Source: Candidatus Woesearchaeota archaeon (GTDB taxonomy: Archaea > Nanobdellota > Nanobdellia > Woesearchaeales > BM511). From it: a stretch of DNA of 64,000 nucleotides. The position numbers and the translations under genes were made by a program. The DNA is taken from positions 1 to 64,000 of the forward strand of contig PKTL01000069.1 in NCBI GenBank assembly GCA_002867475.1. Reading direction: 5' to 3'. Positions 52,334-59,841 of the stretch are shown piece by piece (positions within the stretch are counted from its first letter, which is position 1; each line of letters opens with the position of its first letter). The notes under the pieces were generated by a model, which was not told the DNA's origin, ran no database searches, and worked only from the letters and a program-made list of their open reading frames with translations.

Positions 52334-53221
52334 TTCTTTTGTTTGCCCGTACATAAATTTAAATAGTTACTTTGAATTAATAATTATAATGGTTTCACTT
52401 AATAAATATCTTAATATTCTTCAAAGAGGAATTGATAACTTTATTAGTTTTGAATCTAATTCAATTTTAGAGAAAAAACAATTCCAAGCTAATTTTAATA
52501 GTGATGAAATTGAAAAAATCATCGAAGTAATTGAAAATCAAATCAAAATCATAAAAAAAGCGATTAAGCATGCAGATTTTTATCGAATTCATCTTGAAGT
52601 TATGAATAATAAAGAACTTGTTGCATACATGGAAATTAACAAGAGAGTTCCATATTTTGAGTTCCGTTATAATCAAGTTTTTTCTCAACAAAAAAAAGTG
52701 ATGGAGAAAAGATTAAAAGAATTAAGTAAAGAACAATCTAAAGCAATCAGTTCATGGAATTCAATAATAGGAATCTTTAATATATTCTGCAACGAATCAT
52801 TACATTTACTAAAAAAACAAAGAAGATATTTAGAAAAATATGAAAAAAATCCTGCAAAATATACAAAGAAAAGTTTGGGAAATAAAATGAGGAAATTTCT
52901 TAAAAATGACTTTGAAGGATTATTAAAAATTGAGGAAAAATTATTTTTAACTGTTCTTTATTCAAGTAAAAAAGAATCAGAGAATTTGAGAGAATTTGGT
53001 AAGGAAATTGAAAAATTATTACATTTAGAGGAATTCAAAATGTATCCTCATATCCCTGGTTTAGTCCTAAACATTTTTCCTGAGGCAGGTTTATCAGATA
53101 TAGCATCTGCACCATTTCATGCAGCAGGATTTTTTCTTAGTATAATTCAAAGAACCAACAAATATTACAAAGAGTGGAACGAATTCATTAAAGATAATGC
53201 TTTAAAGAGCAAACAAAAGAA
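52334..53221. repeat. Inverted repeat bounding cassette 4
   Basis: TTCTTTTGTTTGC (52334-52346) and GCAAACAAAAGAA (53209-53221), 13 of 13. The right arm lies inside the end of the gene, so the last codons are part of the repeat. Confidence 0.75.
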
Positions 53222-53231
53222 TTTTGTCTAA
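52389..53231 (+). CDS. Cassette 4 protein, helical, unknown
   Basis: 280 residues, strongly helical and charged with coiled-coil-like stretches (VIENQIKIIKKAIKHADFYRIHLE; YNQVFSQQKKVMEKRLKELSKEQ). A hydrophobic C-terminal part (PFHAAGFFLSIIQ). No enzyme motif. The TAA stop falls in the GTCTAAC of the next element. Internal TATA-like AAATTTAAATAG precedes it. Confidence 0.55.
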   Translation: MVSLNKYLNILQRGIDNFISFESNSILEKKQFQANFNSDEIEKIIEVIENQIKIIKKAIKHADFYRIHLEVMNNKELVAYMEINKRVPYFEFRYNQVFSQQKKVMEKRLKELSKEQSKAISSWNSIIGIFNIFCNESLHLLKKQRRYLEKYEKNPAKYTKKSLGNKMRKFLKNDFEGLLKIEEKLFLTVLYSSKKESENLREFGKEIEKLLHLEEFKMYPHIPGLVLNIFPEAGLSDIASAPFHAAGFFLSIIQRTNKYYKEWNEFIKDNALKSKQKNFV

Positions 53232-53406
53232 CATCGCGATTAAGAGAAGTTATTTTGCAAAAATAATTTGGATGAGGGCGCTGCAAGGCCCGAATCTCTT
53301 AATCGCTGTTACATACCCCGAAACAAAGCTTAACTTGTCGAAGACTAAGATTAAGCGACTTGAGAGTGCAACGAGGTCGAGAATTTATGAAATAAATTCG
53401 AAGAAG
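53222..53406 (+). repeat. Cassette-boundary element R5
   Basis: GTCTAAC (53226-53232, RYYYAAC type), left arm AACATCGCGATTAAGAGA (53230-53247), right arm TCTCTTAATCGCTGTT (53295-53310), followed by the same ACATACCCCGAAACAAAG seen in R1, a hairpin and GAGAGTGCAACGAGGTCGA (53362). It ends AAGAAG next to the left arm of cassette 5. Confidence 0.65.
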
Positions 53407-53424
53407 TTTTGTTTTTAGCGCCGT

Positions 53425-53679
53425 TTACAATTTCTTGTAAACCTTGCTTCGATGATCTGCATGAATGACATATATAATCAATTTATTATCTTCAATGTCA
53501 GCGATTACTCTGTAATCTCCAACTCTTAATTTATATTCAGAACGACTTGATAATTTTACAAAGTAATGATGAGGGTTTTCTTTTGTTTCTTGAAGCTTCT
53601 TAAAAATTCTTTGAGAAATGTCTTTAGGTAATTTTTCTAAATATGTTGATACTTTTTCATCGAAAACTAATTCATACAT
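53425..53679 (-). CDS. RelE-type toxin, cassette 5
   Basis: 84 residues: FDEKVSTYLEKLPKDISQRIFKKLQETKENPHHYFVKLSSRSEYKLRVGDYRVIADI, ending VIHADHRSKVYKKL. Complete RelE/ParE-like protein. The antitoxin lies one base upstream on the same strand. Confidence 0.82.
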   Translation of the reverse strand: MYELVFDEKVSTYLEKLPKDISQRIFKKLQETKENPHHYFVKLSSRSEYKLRVGDYRVIADIEDNKLIIYVIHADHRSKVYKKL

Positions 53680-53680
53680 T

Positions 53681-53920
53681 TTACAATCCTAATCTTTTAG
53701 ACATTTCTGCTTCAGAAACTAAATTTCCTTGTTTGATACGTGCTCTTGCTGCTTCAATAGCTTCAATAGTTTCTTTACTAAGCTCAGGTTCATCTTTAAC
53801 ATGTTTTACAATATGAACTAGTTTAGTAATCACTTCATCATAACTTTCATTACGATATTCTCTAAATTTATCAAGTTCGGACTTTGTCCCGTCATGAATT
53901 TTAATAGTTGTCGCAGTCAT
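53681..53920 (-). CDS. Antitoxin of the cassette 5 module
   Basis: 79 residues, MTATTIKIHDGTKSELDKFREYRNESYDEVITKL, a ribbon-helix-helix domain, with a C-terminal acidic segment that should block the toxin. A striking operator lies between its ATG and TATA box. Confidence 0.8.
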   Translation of the reverse strand: MTATTIKIHDGTKSELDKFREYRNESYDEVITKLVHIVKHVKDEPELSKETIEAIEAARARIKQGNLVSEAEMSKRLGL

Positions 53921-53935
53921 TTTATATCACCTTTG

Positions 53936-53963
53936 AGTTTACTTCAGTATACCATAGTAAACT
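53936..53963. promoter_or_regulatory. Dyad operator of the cassette 5 TA module
   Basis: AGTTTAC (53936-53942) and GTAAACT (53957-53963) flank a central palindrome GTATAC (53947-53952), giving a 28-base perfect-arm dyad. A TATA (TTTATATACT on the minus strand, about 53965-53975) lies just upstream, so antitoxin binding would cover the start site. Confidence 0.6.
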
Positions 53964-54003
53964 AAAGTATATAAATGTATGCTTTAAGGCGCTAAAAACA
54001 AAA

Positions 54004-54096
54004 TTGTATGTAACTTCGGGTTTTGACGAAGTTTTTCGTCAGAAAAATTTTGTTTAAACCCTGTTACGCGAACCGAAAGCCTTTTGCTGAGGGAAG
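54004..54096 (+). repeat. Cassette-boundary element R6a
   Basis: TTGTATGTAACTTCGGGTTT pairs with AAACCCTGTTACG (54056-54068); between them TGACGAA/TTCGTCA makes a further hairpin (54024-54041). It ends AGGGAAG before the left arm of cassette 6. Confidence 0.6.
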
Positions 54097-54339
54097 TTTT
54101 TGCTCGTGCTAATCTTAGTCAGACATACAATAATATATTATTATACTATGTATAATATATTATGTATGGTCTAGACTATCAAGATTAGTAGCACAGGAGT
54201 CAAACCTCCTTAGCACACAAAAAGTCTTAGTTCGAGCTCCACAGGGCTTGAATTTCGTAAAAAACTTTTTACGATGACTATTTGCTTCTGAAATCGAAGC
54301 AGGCAAAAGCTATGCTGCTATTTTGTGCTAGAGCAAAAA
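54097..54339. repeat. Cassette 6: repeat-bounded, no protein gene
   Basis: TTTTTGCTC (54097-54105) and GAGCAAAAA (54331-54339) bound about 225 bases with no credible ORF. It contains a long hairpin (GTGCTAATCTT 54106 to AAGATTAGTAGCAC 54194) with an AT-rich stem, a second GTGCTAA...TTAGCAC pairing (54106, 54210), AGGAG/CTCCT, and two more hairpins (TCGTAAAAA.. and TTGCTTC..). It may encode a structured RNA. Confidence 0.5.
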
Positions 54340-54502
54340 TTTTGCGTAACATCGCGATTAAGAGAAGTTATTTTGGAACAAAATAATTTGGATGGAAAAG
54401 TCTGCAAGACTTTGGAATCTCTTAATCGCTGTTAGTTTCTTCTGATAAGAACGAGGAATAACTGCAAGTGGTTTTTGACGAAGTCAAAAAATTCCGAAGA
54501 GT
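54340..54502 (+). repeat. Cassette-boundary element R6b
   Basis: GCGTAAC then left arm AACATCGCGATTAAGAGA (54348-54365) and right arm TCTCTTAATCGCTGTT (54418-54433), the same arms as R5, with a loop that differs (AAAAGTCTGCAAGACTTT hairpin). GTTAGTT follows. Confidence 0.65.
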
Positions 54503-54998
54503 AATTTTTAGCCCCCATTCAATATCTTTTAGTAATATAAAGAGTAGCTTTAAAATTATCAATATCTCCAGTTGAAAGAAATCTACTTTCTAAACTTGGA
54601 CCTAAGTATAAATTAGAAGTTTTATCAGCAGTAAAATTAGGCACTGGCATAATTCCTGCACACCCCATATACCCATCTTTTAGCTTTAATAATAAATCTT
54701 CTTCAGGTTCATCAAATTCAACCCCTGTTTGACTTAACATAAAATCAACTGGCGTAGAATAATTTTCTGCAAGTGAATATAATCCTCTTCCAACAATAAA
54801 AATTGGACCTGTCATCACGATATGTTGAGGATTAAAAGGCATATCCTCTCCAGACATCATTCTTTGTGAGATTTCATTTCTCATAGATTCAATTGCAGCT
54901 TCAACAAAACCCATATGAATTGCGTTATTATCTTTCATAAAAAGTGTAACTACTAAATAGTTTATATACTTTTCTTTTTTTAAAGGGGGCTAAAAATT
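54503..54998. repeat. Inverted repeat bounding cassette 7
   Basis: AATTTTTAGCCCCC (54503-54516) and GGGGGCTAAAAATT (54985-54998), 14 of 14. The enclosed gene stops 3 bases from the left arm. Confidence 0.75.
54519..54938 (-). CDS. Cassette 7 protein, unknown
   Basis: 139 residues, no membrane segment. Motifs: MGFVEAAIESMRNEISQRMMSGEDMPFNPQHIVMTGPIFIVGRGLYSLAE and GVEFDEPEEDLLLKLKDGYMGCAGIMPV. Unknown family. Short leader with TATA-like TTTATATACTT about 20-30 bases upstream of the ATG, within the cassette. Confidence 0.5.
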   Translation of the reverse strand: MKDNNAIHMGFVEAAIESMRNEISQRMMSGEDMPFNPQHIVMTGPIFIVGRGLYSLAENYSTPVDFMLSQTGVEFDEPEEDLLLKLKDGYMGCAGIMPVPNFTADKTSNLYLGPSLESRFLSTGDIDNFKATLYITKRY

Positions 54999-55167
54999 AT
55001 TGTAACTAACATCGGAATTTAACGAAGTCGCCGAAGGCGATTTGGGAAAAATGCGAGCCGAGCATTTTTCCGTTAAATTCCTGTTAGCCGACCCGCAGCT
55101 ACGAGCGATGTTTTGAGCGGAGTGGCAAGGGCAAGGTTTAACTTGCTTGCAAGATTAAACCGCAGAG
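54999..55167 (+). repeat. Cassette-boundary element R7
   Basis: ATTGTAACTAACATCGG; left arm AACATCGGAATTTAACG (55008-55024) and right arm CGTTAAATTCCTGTT (55071-55085). Between are GTCGCC/GGCGAT and AAAAATGC/GCATTTTT pairings. Then GAGCGGAGTGGCAAGG, hairpin GGTTTAAC...ATTAAACC and CGCAGAG (55161-55167). Confidence 0.65.
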
Positions 55168-55322
55168 TTTTCTTACTGCCGAGAACTAGATAGGTGCCGT
55201 AGTTTTAACTTACTTTAGAAAAATCCTATACATAACGAGTGAAACGAGACAAATTAGTTCGCTAGAACTGGGGGCGTTCTTAAAAAAAATATTTTATGTT
55301 TAATAATTCATGAATTATTTTA

Positions 55323-56783
55323 TTAACATTTAATTGTGAATTTAATATTTATTGTTGAAGGGATATCTATTTCTATAAAATCTGCTCGTAAAATTCCATT
55401 TTCTTCTATTCGAAATTGTGCATTAATTATATCATCATACTTATTTTGACCTAATTCAATACCACATTCTTTATCATCGCACCATGAAGTATCTCTTTGA
55501 ATATTTGTTGTGGTGTTTAAAGCATTTAATTCCATAAAACATTTTGATAAATTGTATTTATTTTCTTCCAATCTATATATGTATTCCCTATAATGTCCTA
55601 CTGAATAATTTAATTTATTATTAATATAAATGCTTACTTTACAAGTATTATTTTCACAAGTTGTTAAATCATCATATTCATATCTTTTATTTCTATCTTC
55701 TTTAACAAAACCTTTAAGGATTAATTTTGAAATATTTTGATCTTTAATTTTAAATTTATTAAATTTTAATAGAATCATACCTTTATTTTCATTTAGCAAA
55801 ATTTTTTCAAATCCGAATCTATCGAAAGAATCTTTTAAATTATTGTTTGAAATATCATAAAACCCATCAATTATTTTATTATTTTTATCTGTTAATAATT
55901 CAAATTTATCATCATGATCCGCACTAGTATCTATATTATATTTTCCATAATTTATAGGTATTAGAGGTATAGTACTTGTCATTAATCCAAAATTATTTTT
56001 GATTTTAATGGGGACTTCAATATTTCTATAAATATATTCACTATTGCCATGGTCAATATAATAATTTACTAATTTTTCATCACCATATGAAAAAAATGGA
56101 ATAGATATTATTGTTGATATTATACCTAATAAAATTATAATAGGAATTGCATAAATAATAAATTTTTTAGTATTAAAATTTTTTGCTAATTTTTCATTTT
56201 TATCCTTTTTTAGAAATTCCTTGATTGATTTATCAAAATTATTAAATATTGATTTGAAATAAACATTATAAATAATAAAACAAATCATCAAAAGCATTAA
56301 AAAGAGTATAAATAATATGATTCCCTCAGCCAAAAATTCATGTAAATAAGGAATTAATGCAATAATAATAATATTTTTGATGAGAATTATTAGAAAAAAT
56401 AATTGGATAAATAATAAAGATATAAACCAATTTCCTAAATCTTTTTTTGAACATTTATGTTTGTTACGATAAATTATAAAAAAAATAAAAATAAAACCTA
56501 TTCCTGCAAAAATAATCCCTAATTGTGTGATTTCCCAAGACTTAGAAATGTCAAAATCTAAATTAAACCTATTGCTAAAATAAGTTCCTAAAAAGAAAGT
56601 AAATAAAGCAGTTATAAATAAAAAAAGCCAAATAACTATTAAATCAATTACAGAATTAGAATTATTCAATTTGAATTTTCCTTTATTTTGGAATTTTGAC
56701 CATAGTAAAAAAGTTAATAATATTGAAACTACTAAATACCCAGGCATATTAACCAAAAGATCAAATAGATTTTCCCAACCCAT
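55323..56783 (-). CDS. Cassette 8 large membrane protein
   Basis: 486 residues. Seven hydrophobic segments lie in the first 235 residues; after these comes a soluble beta-rich extracytoplasmic domain (about 240-486) with few recognisable motifs. Very A+T-rich with Asn/Ile/Lys bias, unlike the core genes, suggesting a different origin. Unknown function. Confidence 0.55.
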   Translation of the reverse strand: MGWENLFDLLVNMPGYLVVSILLTFLLWSKFQNKGKFKLNNSNSVIDLIVIWLFLFITALFTFFLGTYFSNRFNLDFDISKSWEITQLGIIFAGIGFIFIFFIIYRNKHKCSKKDLGNWFISLLFIQLFFLIILIKNIIIIALIPYLHEFLAEGIILFILFLMLLMICFIIYNVYFKSIFNNFDKSIKEFLKKDKNEKLAKNFNTKKFIIYAIPIIILLGIISTIISIPFFSYGDEKLVNYYIDHGNSEYIYRNIEVPIKIKNNFGLMTSTIPLIPINYGKYNIDTSADHDDKFELLTDKNNKIIDGFYDISNNNLKDSFDRFGFEKILLNENKGMILLKFNKFKIKDQNISKLILKGFVKEDRNKRYEYDDLTTCENNTCKVSIYINNKLNYSVGHYREYIYRLEENKYNLSKCFMELNALNTTTNIQRDTSWCDDKECGIELGQNKYDDIINAQFRIEENGILRADFIEIDIPSTINIKFTIKC

Positions 56784-56920
56784 AAAATTATTTATTAAAT
56801 CTTTTATTTAAAAAGCTTTCTTGTGAGTTTGCAAAGATTGGGATAAATTTCTCAATTATTTATCCCAAGACAGCGTTTAAAAAAGAAAGAGTTATATAAT
56901 TAAATAATAAATTGAAATAG

Positions 56921-57586
56921 ATGTCAGAAAAATTAACAGGTTCAGAAATTGAAAAAAAAGTATATGAACACATTATAAAAAGTGTTGGTATGGGTTATAC
57001 TACTGACTTTAATCCTTTAAATTTATCTACAGAAGGGATTGCTGATTGTCTTGGTTTATCAATGGAAGAAGTTGAAGAAGCAATCAACAAACTAAAAGGT
57101 GAAGGTGAATCAACCAATATTGAGAGAATAGAATCTGTGAAACCTAAATTTGAAATTTGGTTACCTAAAACTAAAAAAGGTAAAGAAGTTTTAGATGAAT
57201 TATGTAATTCAGGCGTTGCTATTAAAGGTTCAATGCAATGGTTTTACACTTTTTTACTTTTGGCAGCTTCATATATTTTCACATTTGAAAAACCATACTT
57301 AGCAAATGTGTTAGAATTAAAATCATTTAATGAGTATTTTGTATGGGCTGTTATTTTTACAGGGATTTCATCATACTTTGGAAGTTATTTGGCTCATAAA
57401 TGGCATCAAATAAATTATGAAATGGAAAGAATAAAAGGCGGCAAATATTACATTTATGCATTTATATTATTGATTTCAGGAATAATATATAGTTGGATGA
57501 AAGAAATAGATGTTGCACTTATCATTACAAGTGTAGGAACAATAGCAAATTTGGTATTAGTAATATATCAAATCATAAAAAAATAA
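56921..57586 (+). CDS. Cassette 8 winged-helix membrane protein
   Basis: 221 residues: a cytoplasmic N-terminal winged-helix-like part (about 5-75, ADCLGLSMEEVEEAINKLKGEGE) followed by about four membrane segments (about 105-120, 135-160, 170-190, 195-215). Divergent from the large membrane protein; cotranscribed with the next two genes. Possibly a membrane effector of a small defence or stress system; that is inference. Confidence 0.5.
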   Translation: MSEKLTGSEIEKKVYEHIIKSVGMGYTTDFNPLNLSTEGIADCLGLSMEEVEEAINKLKGEGESTNIERIESVKPKFEIWLPKTKKGKEVLDELCNSGVAIKGSMQWFYTFLLLAASYIFTFEKPYLANVLELKSFNEYFVWAVIFTGISSYFGSYLAHKWHQINYEMERIKGGKYYIYAFILLISGIIYSWMKEIDVALIITSVGTIANLVLVIYQIIKK

Positions 57587-57587
57587 A

Positions 57588-58298
57588 ATGGCAAAGAAAA
57601 AATCATATGAAGAAGGGAGTATTGCAGATTTTGCAGCTCAGGGATTAAAAAATATTAAGAAATTATCAGGAAGTTCTTTAATGAGTGAAAAATTAGTTGG
57701 TTTAAGCACATTTTTATTTTCATTGGTATTTACCTTTAGTTTCGGTAAATGGTTAATACAACCCGAACAGTTATATGAAATAAGTTCAGTAGTTATTTTA
57801 ATTTTAGGATTAATGATTGGTCTAGGATTATCTTCAGGTTATTCATTTATATTGTTAGCAATTTCAGACTTTGCAAAAGATAAAATTCAAAGTTTAAGAT
57901 TAGGAATTGTTTTCTTATTTATTTCAATTCCTTTGTCAATAGCGGGATTAGCATTAAATTCAAACTTTTTCATAGCTTCTAGTTGGATATTAATTGTTGT
58001 TCAACTTGCATTAATCTTGTTAAGTTTCTTTTTTAGCTTTTCATCTCAGAGCATTCCAGATATTAAAGTAAATGCTTCAGGTATATGGAAATCTATAGGT
58101 AGAGCTGGGTCAATTGCAAGTATATTAGGTTTAGTATTGGCTGTTTTAGTAATACTCGCACCACAATATTTCGGACAAACATTATACCAATGTATTGATG
58201 GAACTGTTCAAAAAAGTTTAGAAGCATGTCCAAATATAAAAGAATATTTAGTCACATTTGCTAAAGAACAAGGATATAATTTAACTAATATTAACTAA
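57588..58298 (+). CDS. Cassette 8 multi-helix membrane protein
   Basis: 236 residues with about six hydrophobic segments and a soluble N-terminal 35 residues. No recognised motif. One base after the preceding gene. Confidence 0.5.
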   Translation: MAKKKSYEEGSIADFAAQGLKNIKKLSGSSLMSEKLVGLSTFLFSLVFTFSFGKWLIQPEQLYEISSVVILILGLMIGLGLSSGYSFILLAISDFAKDKIQSLRLGIVFLFISIPLSIAGLALNSNFFIASSWILIVVQLALILLSFFFSFSSQSIPDIKVNASGIWKSIGRAGSIASILGLVLAVLVILAPQYFGQTLYQCIDGTVQKSLEACPNIKEYLVTFAKEQGYNLTNIN

Positions 58299-58325
58299 AT
58301 TAAAAAATATGGGGAAAAAATAAAA

Positions 58326-58631
58326 ATGGAAAATAAAGAAATATTTATTCAAGCTATAAATGAAAAAAAGAAAGTGAAAGTGAAAATCAATACTGATGAA
58401 AAAGGAATTATTATAAGAGATTGTATTCCTTTTGATTTCGGAACTGGTAAATTGCCAGGAATCAGATATCATTTTCTCGATTTAACTAGTCCTGATGGAC
58501 CTCACAATTTATCTGTTTTACCTAATAAATTATTAGAAATTGAAATTTTAGATGAAACATTTAATCCTGCTGATTACATTAAATGGAAACCTAATTGGAA
58601 ATTAGCAAGAGATTGGGGAGAATTTTCTTAG
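58326..58631 (+). CDS. Cassette 8 small soluble protein
   Basis: 101 residues, beta-rich, with a run LDLTSPDGPHNLSVLPNKLLEIEIL and three Trp near the C-terminus. GGGG-rich ribosome site before the ATG. Ends 2 bases before the right-hand inner repeat arm. Unknown. Confidence 0.5.
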   Translation: MENKEIFIQAINEKKKVKVKINTDEKGIIIRDCIPFDFGTGKLPGIRYHFLDLTSPDGPHNLSVLPNKLLEIEILDETFNPADYIKWKPNWKLARDWGEFS

Positions 58632-58647
58632 ATTTTAAGAACGCCCC

Positions 58648-58930
58648 TTTTTATTTTCTTTTTTTTCTAAAGTAAGTTAAAATTTGGGTGGAGTGCGAGG
58701 TTTTCTCGTGCGTAACCGTTAAACATTTGTTAGATACAATCTTTCCAATGTATATTATACGAAGTTTTTTCTAAGCCTTCTCCTCTATGAGAAGAGCTTT
58801 CCCTTTTAACGAAGGCACCTACCTTTTTAGATTCCCGGGCACGTTTTGTCGTCTACAAAAGGCAGTAAGAAAATTTTGGCTAACATCTTTTAGGTGAATT
58901 TTTATGAGAATAAAAGATGTCTTTTATTTT
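58648..58930 (+). repeat. Distal boundary element R8
   Basis: Ends the array. A collapsed core GCGTAACCGTTAAACATTTGTTAGAT (in parts at 58711-58735, with GTTAGAT) and a last attC-like half GGCTAACATCTTTT (58878) that can pair with AAAAGATGTC (58912-58921). Between them are repeat arms already listed. The last arm lacks the terminal GTT, as expected at an array end. Confidence 0.55.
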
Positions 58931-58977
58931 TAAGTTAAAACCCAGTTTTAGGTTTTGATATGTTTTTTGCTAAAGAC

Positions 58978-59178
58978 TTATTTGTCTTTAGCGTGGCTGA
59001 GAAGCTCTTCATGGAGAAGCTCAAGCTTTTCAATTGTTCTTATGTGCATGTCTTTCATGACTGCGAACTGATATTTTTTACTATTGTCTTTTTTTAGTAG
59101 CCAGTTCAACTTATTTGATAATCCTATTATTAGATCTTCATATTGTGTTAAGAGTTCGATTGCTTGTTTTTTATTCAT
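58978..59178 (-). CDS. Small helical protein next to the array
   Basis: 66 residues, helical, basic and acidic mixed (ELLTQYEDLIIGLSNKLNWLLKKDNSKKYQFAVMKDMHIRTIEKLEL). No family recognised. Its promoter side faces an 11-base inverted repeat at 59185-59297. Confidence 0.5.
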   Translation of the reverse strand: MNKKQAIELLTQYEDLIIGLSNKLNWLLKKDNSKKYQFAVMKDMHIRTIEKLELLHEELLSHAKDK

Positions 59179-59184
59179 TTTATA

Positions 59185-59297
59185 TCACCTCGATATGGCT
59201 AAATTCACTGGACAAGACAGCTCATGTAACCTTCGATTATGAAATAATCGATTGGTTCAATGAATGTTGTTGCAGTCCTGCTTTGTTATCGAGGTGA
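59185..59297. repeat. Inverted repeat flanking a 91-base spacer
   Basis: TCACCTCGATA (59185-59195) and TATCGAGGTGA (59287-59297). The spacer contains one CACTGGACA copy (59206-59214). Nothing coding is seen in it. Confidence 0.45.
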
Positions 59298-59374
59298 ATT
59301 GAATAAAAATAGAGGCAGTGGACACTGGACATAGTCAAATGAGATTTAAAAATCATAGATAACATTTAAATAAT

Positions 59375-59614
59375 ATGAGTGGCTATAAATTGAATATGAC
59401 AAAATACACGGCATTTATACAAAAAGATGAAGATATGTATGTTGCTACATGTGTAGAACTTGGCACGGTTAGTCAAGGATACACGGTTGAAGAAGCATTA
59501 GATAATCTAAAAGAAGCAACCGAACTTTACCTTGAAGAAATGCCAGGAGAAGAAGTTTCTGATTATTCTTTTACTACCACTTTTGAAGTTGGTGGTAAAA
59601 GTGTTAAAGCTTAA
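59375..59614 (+). CDS. hicB: HicB-type antitoxin
   Basis: 79 residues: YTAFIQKDEDMYVATCVELGTVSQGYTVEEALDNLKEATELYLEEM is the partial-RNase-H fold of HicB. It overlaps the toxin gene start by 14 bases. The pair is a type II toxin-antitoxin module outside the cassette array. Confidence 0.8.
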   Translation: MSGYKLNMTKYTAFIQKDEDMYVATCVELGTVSQGYTVEEALDNLKEATELYLEEMPGEEVSDYSFTTTFEVGGKSVKA

Positions 59615-59831
59615 AAAAATTTCTGGAAAAAACTGTGTTAAACTAATTTGTAATAAGTTCAGTTTTAAATATGTTAGGCAATCTGGAAGTCATATAATTC
59701 TTAAAAAAATAAGTGGAGATACCACAATTACTTGTGTTGTTCCTAATCATTCTGAAATTAAAATTAACACTCTGAAAGGATTATTAAAACAAGCAAAAAT
59801 TAGACAAGAGGATTTTATAAAATATCAATAG
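59601..59831 (+). CDS. hicA: HicA-type toxin
   Basis: 76 residues from GTG 59601, preceded by GGTGG. Pattern KLKKISGKNCVKLICNKFSFKYVRQSGSHIILKK, with the catalytic His in GSH, and VPNHSEIKINTLKGLLKQAKI, is typical of HicA mRNA interferases (dsRBD-like fold). The upstream frame from 59532 is out of place and rejected. Confidence 0.8.
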   Translation: MLKLKKISGKNCVKLICNKFSFKYVRQSGSHIILKKISGDTTITCVVPNHSEIKINTLKGLLKQAKIRQEDFIKYQ

Positions 59832-59841
59832 AGGTGATAAA

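Larger units (their letters stand above)
53407..54003. repeat. Inverted repeat bounding cassette 5
   Basis: TTTTGTTTTTAGCGCC (53407-53422) and GGCGCTAAAAACAAAA (53988-54003), 16 of 16, the longest single simple pair of the array. Confidence 0.78.
55168..58873. repeat. Nested inverted repeats bounding cassette 8
   Basis: Three paired arms: TTTTCTTACTGCC (55168-55180) with GGCAGTAAGAAAA (58861-58873); a 21-base pair at 55203-55223 and 58662-58682; GGGGCGTTCTTAAAA (55271-55285) with TTTTAAGAACGCCCC (58633-58647). They enclose four genes. The largest cassette has the most arms. Confidence 0.75.
50111..58920. mobile_element. Integron-like gene-cassette array
   Basis: Nine inter-cassette elements separate eight cassettes, some carrying toxin-antitoxin pairs, one lacking protein genes. 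Every cassette is bounded by its own inverted repeat pair, different from cassette to cassette (see the repeat entries). The elements share a left signature ATTGTANNTAACATCG, attC-like inverted arms (AACATCG... to ...CTGTTA), and usually a right signature GAGAGYGCAACG, hairpin, CGCAGAG. Genes lie in both directions, unlike most bacterial integrons, and have their own promoters. No integron integrase is seen in the window; a tyrosine recombinase lies at 59842. Confidence 0.7.

Noticed and set aside
53224-53418. Open frame on the plus strand inside element R5
   Set aside because: It lies wholly within the boundary repeat and has no protein-like composition; the repeat structure explains it.
54106-54216. 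A tRNA in cassette 6
   Set aside because: Acceptor-like 7-base pairing and a CAA-containing loop exist, but the arm lengths are wrong by one base and no consistent D and T arms appear.
50111-58930. CRISPR array
   Set aside because: Units are long, non-identical, palindromic and separated by genes of 300-3300 bases; no regular short repeats and no cas genes.
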